Shown here: positions 1 through 5,437 of the stretch, one piece after another
Position numbering within the stretch: the stretch's first letter is position 1
Layout: every line of letters starts with the position of its first letter
From: an uncultured Erysipelotrichaceae bacterium
GTDB lineage: Bacteria > Bacillota_I > Bacilli_A > Erysipelotrichales > Coprobacillaceae
Reading direction: 5' to 3'
DNA: 8,181 nucleotides
Assembly: GCA_937917505.1 (NCBI GenBank)
Contig: CALDMQ010000260.1
Span: 1 to 8,181 of the forward strand
Notes under the pieces: model-generated
Seen by the model: the letters and a program-made list of their open reading frames with translations, nothing else
Told to the model about the DNA's origin: nothing
Databases searched by the model: none
Program-made: the position numbers and the translations under genes

Positions 1-21
1 TTAGAAATAATTTTTGATGGA

Positions 22-1260
22 ATGGAAATTGTATTATGGTTGTTGCTAGTGATATGTGCAGGAATTATTTTCATGATTTATCGTTATCCATTAAGTCTGA
101 AAAAACTACTTTATGTTGTTGGAGTAAGTTGTATTGTTTTAGGTGTGATATTTTATATAGGACAACAATTTTCTAATCAAAGAACCATCTTTTCGTTGTC
201 TCCAAATTTATCAAAACAATTGGTTTTGAAACAGGATAAAGGACAAGGAAAACTTTCTTATTATCATTATACATATTTCTTATTTGCAAAAGAAACAGAT
301 CAAATTTTATGTGATACTCATACACAAATTGACACGCATTGGATTACAAATGATTGTAATATGATAACTTATCAAGAACAAGGAATAGAAAAGGTTTATA
401 TAGCAACATTTGGTTCGAGAGGTAATGATATCTCTTATTATAATGTTTTACCAAGTATGAGTGGAAATTGGACGAATAAACATGATGGTGATCCTCAATA
501 TCGTATGTCTATTCAAACAGGAGAAATTTGTATTCAATATAAAGATACAAAAGAAAAGTTGAAACCTGAATATGCGACACAAAATGGTACAATTGCTGTG
601 ACACTTTATGATGAACTGAAAACTCCTCGCTATGTGTTAGTTATGAATGAAAACTGTGAACTCAATGAAGATTATTTGTTAAAAAATACAGGAACAATTC
701 AATTAATTGATGTTCAAAGAAATATAGAGGTAGAAATGTTTTGTACAACGTATAAAGAAGATATGCAAGTTCAAGAACAAATAGATGATGAAATGAAAAA
801 ACAGGCATTGGAGATTGTTGAGAATATGCAAGAAGAATTGGCGAAAGATGCTACGCTATCTCACTTTGATAGTACATATGATATGTTTGCAATAACAACA
901 ACATCAACTGATTTTATGGAAGTTGTAAGACTTGCTTATCAAAAAGATATTGGATTTAATCAAGGTCTAGATGGATATAAATCTATTGATCAAGTAACAA
1001 ATATTTGTGTAAAAGCAGGAACAATCAAAGATTTTTATGTAGAAGTAGAAGCAGATACAAATTTGATTCATAAATCTACGGGTAAAGAGAATAAAGGTGG
1101 ATATATTATGAATTATCGCATTATGCAAGGAGATGGCTGTTACTTAGTGTCAAGGATTACATATCGGGTACCTGGTGATATAGGATTAAGTTCATTAGAA
1201 ATACCAATTGAAGAAGATGTATCACAAGATAAAAGCTATTATTTTGTAAGAGATTGTTGA
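22..1260 (+). CDS. Unrecognised two-helix membrane-anchored protein (start uncertain)
   Basis: I do not recognise this 412-residue protein. The N-terminus has two hydrophobic helices (about residues 3-20 and 30-47) joined by a basic loop (RYPLSLKK). By the positive-inside rule this suggests the loop is cytoplasmic and the remaining ~365 residues face outside. That large domain is soluble and mixed in composition, with an acidic, helix-prone stretch near 245-280 (EQIDDEMKKQALEIVENMQ) that may link two subdomains. Eight cysteines are scattered through it (C98 and C112 the first two) without a CxxC motif, so it does not look like a metal site. No lipobox or sortase signal is visible. The start is doubtful: the frame is open to the left edge of the window, and no Shine-Dalgarno sequence precedes the ATG, unlike every other gene here. 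Translation may begin upstream, or be coupled to an upstream gene that could end at the TGA at 15-17. Coding status is secure from length and codon use. Confidence 0.75.
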   Translation: MEIVLWLLLVICAGIIFMIYRYPLSLKKLLYVVGVSCIVLGVIFYIGQQFSNQRTIFSLSPNLSKQLVLKQDKGQGKLSYYHYTYFLFAKETDQILCDTHTQIDTHWITNDCNMITYQEQGIEKVYIATFGSRGNDISYYNVLPSMSGNWTNKHDGDPQYRMSIQTGEICIQYKDTKEKLKPEYATQNGTIAVTLYDELKTPRYVLVMNENCELNEDYLLKNTGTIQLIDVQRNIEVEMFCTTYKEDMQVQEQIDDEMKKQALEIVENMQEELAKDATLSHFDSTYDMFAITTTSTDFMEVVRLAYQKDIGFNQGLDGYKSIDQVTNICVKAGTIKDFYVEVEADTNLIHKSTGKENKGGYIMNYRIMQGDGCYLVSRITYRVPGDIGLSSLEIPIEEDVSQDKSYYFVRDC

Positions 1261-1285
1261 CGAGATTATAAAAAATAAAGATAAT
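1257..1285 (+). promoter_or_regulatory. Sigma-A-type promoter for the aldo/keto reductase
   Basis: TTGACG (1257-1262) and GATAAT (1280-1285) are separated by 17 bp, each one mismatch from the vegetative consensus. The -35 overlaps the TGA stop of the upstream gene. The predicted start near 1292 would leave a leader of only about 12 nt that begins at the Shine-Dalgarno sequence. This is a motif match only. Confidence 0.55.
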
Positions 1286-1291
1286 AATATT

Positions 1292-1299
1292 GAGGTGAT
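1292..1299 (+). promoter_or_regulatory. Ribosome binding site fixing the GTG start at 1304
   Basis: GAGGTGAT lies 4 nt before GTG at 1304, with 8 nt between its AGG core and that codon. The longer reading would start at the GTG at 1295, inside this same motif, leaving no room for a ribosome site, so 1304 is preferred. Confidence 0.75.
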
Positions 1300-1303
1300 A
1301 ATT

Positions 1304-2422
1304 GTGGAGAAAAGAAAATTTGAGAAGTTAAATGTAGAATCTTCTTTGTTAGGATTTGGATGCATGCGTTTTCCTTTAGATGAAAATGGAAAAATTGATG
1401 AAAAAGAAGCAGAGAAAATGATTGATTATGCTATGGAAAATGATGTAACTTATATTGATACGGCTTATCCATATCATAATGGAGATAGTGAACCTTTTGT
1501 TGGAAAGGTTTTAAAAAAATATCCAAGAGATTCTTTTACACTTGCGACAAAGTTACCTGTATGGAATATCCAATCAAAAGAAGATGCAAGGGAATTATTT
1601 GAATCACAATTAAAAAGATTAGATGTTGAATATGTTGATTTTTATTTATTACATGCTTTAGATGCAAAGAAATGGGAAAAGATTTTAGAATATCATATTA
1701 TTGAATTGTGTGAAGAATTAAGACAAGAAGGAAAGATTAAATATCTAGGATTTAGTTTTCATGATGAATATCCAGTTTTTGAAAAAATACTCACATATTA
1801 TGATTGGGATTTTTGTCAATTACAATTAAACTATATGGATATGGAAATCCAAGCAGGTATGAAAGGTGTAGAACTTGCAAACGAACGTCATATCCCACTT
1901 GTAGTTATGGAGCCTATTAAAGGTGGATCATTAGCATCTTTACCTGAAGATGTTACTCAGATGTTTAAAGATTACAATCCTAAAGCTACACTTGTATCCT
2001 GGGCTTTAAGATATGTAGGAACATTACCAGGAGTAAAAGTGATATTAAGTGGTATGTCTACTATGGAACAAGTTGAAAACAATGTTGATACTTTTGTGCA
2101 TTATCAAAACTTATCTCAAGAAGAATTAGATATTGTAAACAAGGTTGCAAATACATTACACTCTCGTACGCAAAATGGTTGTACTGGTTGTGCATATTGC
2201 ATGCCTTGTCCATTTGGAGTCAATATTCCTAATAACTTTAGGTATTGGAATAATTGCTTTATCTATGATGATAGAGATACTTTCCAAGGAAAATATGAAA
2301 ATATGAGTGATGATGAAAAAGCATCAAATTGTAAGGAATGTGGTGCTTGTGAAAGAATGTGTCCTCAACAATTACCTATTAGAGAAGACTTAAAGAAAGT
2401 TGCTAAGGAATTTGAAAAATAA
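1304..2422 (+). CDS. Aldo/keto reductase with C-terminal dicluster ferredoxin domain
   Basis: A 372-residue cytosolic oxidoreductase of the COG1453 type. Residues 1-285 form an aldo/keto reductase barrel opening with LLGFGCMRFP. The usual catalytic tetrad can be placed at D52 (YIDTAYPY), Y57, K83 (ATKLP) and H117 (LLHAL); late motifs MEPIKGG and SGM support nucleotide binding. Residues 290-358 add two cysteine motifs: CxxCxxCxxCP (C293, C296, C299, C302) and CxxCxxCxxxCP (C343, C346, C349, C353), as in ferredoxins with two [4Fe-4S] clusters. Such fusions are common in strict anaerobes and probably pass electrons between NAD(P)H or ferredoxin and a carbonyl substrate; the substrate cannot be told from sequence. 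The GTG start follows a good ribosome site. The gene has its own promoter, its stop overlaps a possible small ORF (TAATG), and a terminator follows. Length and motifs are intact. Confidence 0.93.
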   Translation: MEKRKFEKLNVESSLLGFGCMRFPLDENGKIDEKEAEKMIDYAMENDVTYIDTAYPYHNGDSEPFVGKVLKKYPRDSFTLATKLPVWNIQSKEDARELFESQLKRLDVEYVDFYLLHALDAKKWEKILEYHIIELCEELRQEGKIKYLGFSFHDEYPVFEKILTYYDWDFCQLQLNYMDMEIQAGMKGVELANERHIPLVVMEPIKGGSLASLPEDVTQMFKDYNPKATLVSWALRYVGTLPGVKVILSGMSTMEQVENNVDTFVHYQNLSQEELDIVNKVANTLHSRTQNGCTGCAYCMPCPFGVNIPNNFRYWNNCFIYDDRDTFQGKYENMSDDEKASNCKECGACERMCPQQLPIREDLKKVAKEFEK

Positions 2423-2511
2423 TGTATCAATTGAATTTTGATGGAAGTGATTTTGTATATAGAAAGTATTGGAATATGTATGAGAATCATTTCATTGAAG
2501 AAGATGTCTAG
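2422..2511 (+). CDS. Possible 29-residue small protein overlapping the reductase stop
   Basis: An ATG shares its A with the reductase stop codon (TAATG), an arrangement typical of translational reinitiation. It opens a 29-codon frame starting MYQLNFDGSDFVYRKYW and ending HFIEEDV, with TAG at 2509-2511 at the foot of the terminator stem. The peptide is rich in aromatic and acidic residues and has no hydrophobic helix. AAGGAA at 2405-2410 could serve as a distant ribosome site (11 nt away). I recognise no family. It may equally be chance or the stub of a lost gene. Confidence 0.3.
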   Translation: MYQLNFDGSDFVYRKYWNMYENHFIEEDV

Positions 2512-2535
2512 AAGGAAGTGAAAACTTCCTTTTTC
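2510..2535 (+). terminator. Rho-independent terminator after the aldo/keto reductase
   Basis: AAGGAAGT (2512-2519) pairs perfectly with ACTTCCTT (2524-2531) around a GAAA tetraloop, and the stem can be extended by a G-U and an A-U pair. The T run continues to 2534. It closes the rightward unit. Confidence 0.85.
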
Positions 2536-2834
2536 TATATGCCAAAAGAGAAAAGAAGGGTTTGTCCTCTTTGTTGATTTTAACAACTTCATGTGTTTGT
2601 ACCATGTCCTTTTTATCATAGCATATAAAAATCAAACTATTTGATAATTGTTAGAAAAGTTCATTTTATAAAAAAATGGTTGAAAAACGAATGTATAAAA
2701 AAGAGGATAATAAAGGAATGGATTTCACAGTGTGCAAAATGTCAAATATTAATGATGAAGAAAATGAACGAAGATATTGGTATTGAACAATATAAAAAGA
2801 TGAACTTATGTAAATTGAATCACGTCTCAAATAA
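2536..2834. other. Convergent intergenic region, no convincing gene
   Basis: This stretch lies between the reductase terminator and the hairpin that ends the leftward operon. The longest frame, which starts at a TTG (2641) on the + strand, runs through that hairpin and has no ribosome site or family resemblance. A 31-codon frame at 2691-2786 begins MYKKEDNKGMDF and ends ERRYWY; its internal ATG at 2718 has GAGGA upstream at roughly workable distance. I give it no function. A perfect palindrome, ATCAAA-CTA-TTTGAT (2631-2645), overlaps a weak promoter-like TTGATA. The region may be a decayed gene, a small RNA locus, or plain spacer. Confidence 0.5.
2631..2645. promoter_or_regulatory. Palindromic operator-like site
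   Basis: ATCAAA and TTTGAT form a perfect 6-bp inverted repeat around CTA. The right half-site runs into TTGATA (2641-2646), which could be a -35 with an AT-rich -10-like stretch (TTTTATAAA, 2664-2672) downstream. Such placement suits a repressor site, but no regulator gene is nearby and the match is short, so chance is possible in DNA this AT-rich. Confidence 0.25.
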
Positions 2835-2859
2835 AAAACCTCTCTTATTGAGAGGTTTT
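2831..2859 (-). terminator. Rho-independent terminator of the PLC-like/MFS operon
   Basis: AAAACCTCTC (2835-2844) pairs perfectly over 10 bp with GAGAGGTTTT (2850-2859) around a 5-nt loop. On the - strand the stem is followed by an extended T run (six Ts from the A run at 2833-2838), placing it 9 nt beyond the transporter stop. On the + strand the T run is only four long, so it could also stop rightward transcription, less efficiently. Confidence 0.9.
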
Positions 2860-2867
2860 ACCATATT

Positions 2868-4091
2868 TTAAGCAGTGGCTTTTTTAAAGAAGAAATAACC
2901 AATGATGAAAAGAACACTAATCACTGCCACACCAATATTCATTTGTCCAGTTGTTTGAGCAATGATTCCAACAAGTGTTGTTCCCATAAAAGAAGCACCC
3001 TTTCCACAAATATCAAACAATCCAAAATATTCACCAGATTTTTCAGGAGGAATAATTTTAGCAAAGTATGAACGAGATAATGCTTGAATAGCTCCTTGGA
3101 ACATACCAACGCAAACAGCTAATAACCAAAATTCCCATTGTTTATCTAATTGAATTGCGAATAAAGCAATACAAGTATAAGCGATAATACAAATATGTAT
3201 CAAATTTTCAGTCTTATGTTTCTTGGATAATATAGAAAACATTATAGCAAATGGGAATGCGACAATTTGAGTCACAAGTAAAGCAACTAATAATCCTTCG
3301 GTATTTAATCCTAAAGCACTTCCATAAGCAGTTGCCATTTCAATAATTGTATAAACACCATCGATATAAAAGAAGAATGAGATAAGGAATAAAAAGACTT
3401 TTTTATCTTTTGTGATATCTTTTAATGTATTTGATAAACGTTTGAAACTTTCTTTAATAGGATGTTTAGGCTTTTCTATACAATAGATTTGTTGGTAATT
3501 TTTAAGAAGTGGTAATGTCATGACAAACCACCATAATGCATTAATGCCAAATGCAATTGTCATACCTAATCTAAAAGAAAGACCAATGTTTTCATAAAAT
3601 AAAACAAAAACTAAACTGATAACAAAAGGAATACAACTTCCTAAATATCCCCAAGCATAACCATGAGATGAAACGATATCCATTTTTTCAGGTGTTGTGA
3701 CATCTGGTAACATAGAGTCATAGAAAATTAAACTTGAGTTGTATCCAATTTTAGCAATAACGAAGATAGCTAAAAAGACAATCCAATTTGTAGGTACAGA
3801 CAAAGCTGCCAAACCTAAAACCCCAACAATCATACTGATTGTAAAAATGGGTTTCTTATATCCTTTTGTATCAACGATTGTTCCTAAGATTGGTCCAACA
3901 ATCGCAACAATTGCAGTTGTCAAAGATGTAGCATAACCCCAATAAGCTAAGTAATCAACTTCATTAATATGAGCAAGTGAAGCAAGATGATTAAAATAAA
4001 TTGGGATTATTGTGGAAACAAGTAATATAAAAGCAGAGTTTCCAACATCGTATAAAATCCAATACTTTTCTAATTTTGTAAGTTTATTCAT
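2868..4091 (-). CDS. MFS transporter, UMF1/Atg22-like family
   Basis: A 407-residue integral membrane protein with about twelve hydrophobic segments, in two halves joined by a basic cytoplasmic loop near residues 197-230. Family marks are an N-terminal YDVGNSAF (14-21), GPILGTIVD (66-74) between helices 2 and 3, YDSMLPDV (124-131), GYAWGYLG (144-151), and QALSRSYFAKIIP (336-348) with EYFGLFDICGKGASF in the second half. These point to the UMF1 group, related to the fungal vacuolar effluxer Atg22. Bacterial members are mostly uncharacterised, so the substrate is unknown. The start at 4091 has AGGAG 7 nt upstream; the frame extends 17 residues further, but that would overlap the preceding gene and put the ribosome site inside the coding region. 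The gene begins 10 nt after the PLC-like gene, and its AGGAG overlaps that gene's TAG, so the two are probably co-translated. Confidence 0.88.
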   Translation of the reverse strand: MNKLTKLEKYWILYDVGNSAFILLVSTIIPIYFNHLASLAHINEVDYLAYWGYATSLTTAIVAIVGPILGTIVDTKGYKKPIFTISMIVGVLGLAALSVPTNWIVFLAIFVIAKIGYNSSLIFYDSMLPDVTTPEKMDIVSSHGYAWGYLGSCIPFVISLVFVLFYENIGLSFRLGMTIAFGINALWWFVMTLPLLKNYQQIYCIEKPKHPIKESFKRLSNTLKDITKDKKVFLFLISFFFYIDGVYTIIEMATAYGSALGLNTEGLLVALLVTQIVAFPFAIMFSILSKKHKTENLIHICIIAYTCIALFAIQLDKQWEFWLLAVCVGMFQGAIQALSRSYFAKIIPPEKSGEYFGLFDICGKGASFMGTTLVGIIAQTTGQMNIGVAVISVLFIIGYFFFKKATA

Positions 4092-4098
4092 AGGCATT

Positions 4099-4103
4099 CT
4101 CCT
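4099..4103 (-). promoter_or_regulatory. Ribosome site overlapping the upstream stop codon
   Basis: AGGAG on the - strand sits 7 nt before the ATG at 4091 and shares bases with the TAG (4104-4102) of the PLC-like gene. This fixes the transporter start and suggests translational coupling. Confidence 0.75.
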
Positions 4104-4887
4104 ATTCGAAATTACGATGGAATCTATTTGATAGATAATCATCGTTTATATGTTGATAGAATTCATTGATTTGTGTGATTGCTATGGCTTTAGCATTGTG
4201 GAATAAGGAAATCAAATGATTGGTTGATGTGATTGCTTGTGGATTGGCTTCGTCATGAACAATGAGTCCGTACATAGAGTCATAAACATGAAAAGTTTTC
4301 ATGCCATATTTTAAAACCTGTCTTTTGATTTTTGAAGGACATCTTAAAAGCTCTAGGAAAAAGAACATACCTTTAATAGATTCATGAATATCTTTTGGTG
4401 TAAGTTGGAATATAGGAGCGATAATGTCAGACATATCTTTTGTATAGTGAATATGCTTTAAAAGTTTTGTAGAACTTGCTTTGAATCCCTTGCTTTGAAG
4501 CAACGCTCTTTCAAAATCAGATTCAATAGAAGCATGTGATAAATGTGTTTCTTTTTCTACTTGTCCTATATATCCATGACATTCACTATCTAATATAAAA
4601 TGAATAATAAAACCTAGGATATAGACTAAAATTTTTTCTTTTTCATGTGTTTGATGTAAGATGTTTTTTGCATTTTTAAAGAAATCATAAGCATCTAATT
4701 GATGGAGATGATAACCATATTGGTTAACATCATTCTTTTTTAAAGGTTCATTGTAAAATAAAATGTCAGGACCAAATAATCCTATATAATAATAATCTAT
4801 ATGTTTATAGATAAGACTTTGAATAGAGACATCTAAACTTTCTAAAATATTTTTACCGAATAAAGTATGAGCAAATGCTGCTGGCAT
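4102..4887 (-). CDS. Zinc-dependent phospholipase C-like protein
   Basis: A 261-residue protein of the zinc-dependent phospholipase C / S1-P1 nuclease fold (PF00882-type). The likely metal ligands can be read in family order: H7 (MPAAFAH), D41 (GLFGPD), H60 or H62, H96 and D100 and H104 (GFIIHFILDSECHGYI), H118 and E122 (HASIE). HxxxD and HxxxE spacings match the trinuclear zinc site of the Bacillus cereus enzyme, although the D-to-H spacing is shorter and there is no N-terminal tryptophan. Unlike secreted phospholipases it has no signal peptide: a frame extension to 5019 encodes a hydrophobic stretch, but AAGGAGG 8 nt before the ATG at 4887 and a -10 inside that extension argue for the short form. 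It is therefore probably cytoplasmic. Substrate unknown; a phospholipid or other phosphodiester is plausible. It is the first gene of an operon with the MFS transporter, which might move a substrate or product. Confidence 0.85.
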   Translation of the reverse strand: MPAAFAHTLFGKNILESLDVSIQSLIYKHIDYYYIGLFGPDILFYNEPLKKNDVNQYGYHLHQLDAYDFFKNAKNILHQTHEKEKILVYILGFIIHFILDSECHGYIGQVEKETHLSHASIESDFERALLQSKGFKASSTKLLKHIHYTKDMSDIIAPIFQLTPKDIHESIKGMFFFLELLRCPSKIKRQVLKYGMKTFHVYDSMYGLIVHDEANPQAITSTNHLISLFHNAKAIAITQINEFYQHINDDYLSNRFHRNFE

Positions 4888-4895
4888 AATATTTT

Positions 4896-4902
4896 CCTCC
4901 TT
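4896..4902 (-). promoter_or_regulatory. Ribosome binding site fixing the PLC-like start
   Basis: AAGGAGG on the - strand lies 8 nt upstream of the ATG at 4887. It selects the short form beginning MPAAFAH over the in-frame ATG at 5019, whose extra 44 residues have no counterpart that I know of in the family. Confidence 0.8.
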
Positions 4903-4911
4903 CTTTCTTTT

Positions 4912-4942
4912 ATTATAAAGGAATGTGTCGAAAATATGTGAA
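4912..4942 (-). promoter_or_regulatory. Promoter of the PLC-like/MFS operon
   Basis: A consensus TATAAT reads on the - strand at 4917-4912, with a weak -35 (TTCACA, 4942-4937, spacing 19; or TCACAT, spacing 18). The predicted start near 4905 lies just before the AAGGAGG, giving a leader of about 18 nt. The A-tract repeat at 4947-4968 falls at roughly -42 to -63, the place of an UP element. Confidence 0.5.
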
Positions 4943-4946
4943 ATTT

Positions 4947-4968
4947 TTGTAAAAAAATTGTAAAAAAA
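4947..4968. repeat. Tandem 11-bp A-tract repeat in the divergent promoter region
   Basis: TTGTAAAAAAA occurs twice in perfect tandem (4947-4957 and 4958-4968). The period is close to one helical turn, so the two A7 tracts are in phase and may bend the DNA. It lies between the leftward PLC-like gene and the rightward PH-domain gene. Confidence 0.8.
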
Positions 4969-4974
4969 TATACA
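4947..4974 (+). promoter_or_regulatory. Candidate promoter of the PH-domain gene
   Basis: TTGTAA (4947-4952) and TATACA (4969-4974) are spaced 16 bp, with the spacer made mostly of the A-tract repeat. Predicted start near 4981, 23 nt before the ATG. Both boxes are imperfect, so this is tentative. Confidence 0.35.
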
Positions 4975-5003
4975 GAATATGATGGAATAAAGGAGATGGT
5001 TGT

Positions 5004-5366
5004 ATGAAATATCGTTCAAAGATAGGTGTACTTTGGGGCTGGTGGATAGGTATAGTTACAATGTTAGCGTGTGATCTTTTGTTTGTTAATATGACATTAG
5101 ATACTTGGTATACTTTACATGATGATTATTTGGAAACAAAATGTGGAATATTTCATCACTTAAAGATTCCTTATCGAGATATTATGAGTTTTAAAGAAAC
5201 ACATAATCCTTTGGCTTCTATAGGGTTATCTATGGATCGTATTGATGTTGTTTTCAAAGCACAAAATGGTGACAATGGTAAAGATGAAATGTTGATTTCA
5301 CTGGTGAAAAAACAGGAATTTTTAACAAACTTAGAGAAGAAAACGGGAAAACGAAAAATTGGTTAA
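5004..5366 (+). CDS. Small membrane protein with a bacterial PH domain (bPH_4/DUF1200-like)
   Basis: A 120-residue protein. The first ~30 residues contain a tryptophan-rich hydrophobic stretch (about 8-29, IGVLWGWWIGIVTMLACDLL), one long or two short membrane helices. Residues 36-110 resemble the bPH_4/DUF1200 pattern: WYTLHDDYLETKCGIF, then KIPYRDIMSFKETHNPLASIG, SMDRIDVVF, and a final EMLISLVKKQEFLTNL, the conserved (I)S-x-K-x-x-E/xF-L signature. Function of such proteins is poorly known; they are thought to sit at the inner face of the membrane, perhaps as accessory or sensing domains. AGGAG ends 8 nt before the ATG. It diverges from the phospholipase-like gene and lies 71 nt upstream of the PurF-like gene, from which it is separated by a weak hairpin and a separate promoter, so co-function with either is not implied. 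Confidence 0.75.
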   Translation: MKYRSKIGVLWGWWIGIVTMLACDLLFVNMTLDTWYTLHDDYLETKCGIFHHLKIPYRDIMSFKETHNPLASIGLSMDRIDVVFKAQNGDNGKDEMLISLVKKQEFLTNLEKKTGKRKIG

Positions 5367-5391
5367 AAAGAATTATAGACATTCTTTTTAA
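5363..5391. terminator. AT-rich hairpin after the PH-domain gene
   Basis: TTAAAAAGAAT (5363-5373) and ATTCTTTTTAA (5381-5391) form a perfect 11-bp inverted repeat with a 7-nt loop, starting at the stop codon. Only two stem pairs are G-C or equivalent in strength, and the T run is inside the stem, so it is at best a weak terminator, possibly bidirectional. Confidence 0.4.
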
Positions 5392-5404
5392 AATCGACTA
5401 AAAT
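5376..5404 (+). promoter_or_regulatory. Sigma-A-type promoter of the PurF-like gene
   Basis: TAGACA (5376-5381, one mismatch to TTGACA) and TAAAAT (5399-5404, one mismatch to TATAAT) are spaced exactly 17 bp. The -35 sits in the loop of the preceding hairpin. The predicted start near 5411 gives a leader of about 27 nt, too short for a purine or PRPP riboswitch. Confidence 0.6.
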
Positions 5405-5437
5405 ATGTGTGAAAAATTAAGATAAAGGAGAAAACAT

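Noticed and set aside
12..2446. Shared TTTTGATGGAA at 13-22 and near 2436-2446 as a possible duplicated element
   Set aside because: An 11-bp match in AT-rich DNA without extended flanking similarity; likely chance.
2365..2619. 84-codon frame on the - strand
   Set aside because: It overlaps the end of the reductase and reads through its terminator; no ribosome site and low-complexity hydrophobic/basic composition. Antisense shadow.
2641..2871. 76-codon frame on the + strand starting at TTG
   Set aside because: It runs through the operon terminator hairpin, has no ribosome site, and is Lys/Ile-rich as chance frames in AT-rich DNA are. The CAKC stretch alone does not make a zinc motif.
3739..3936. 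65-codon + strand frame within the transporter gene
   Set aside because: Antisense to well-conserved transmembrane coding sequence; no ribosome site.
4888..5019. 44-residue N-terminal extension of the PLC-like protein as a signal peptide
   Set aside because: It contains a hydrophobic stretch, but the ideal AAGGAGG before the inner ATG, the TATAAT within the extension, and the family-like MPAAFAH start all favour the short form.
5405..5437. Purine or PRPP riboswitch before the PurF-like gene
   Set aside because: The leader from the predicted promoter is only about 27 nt, too short for a known aptamer.
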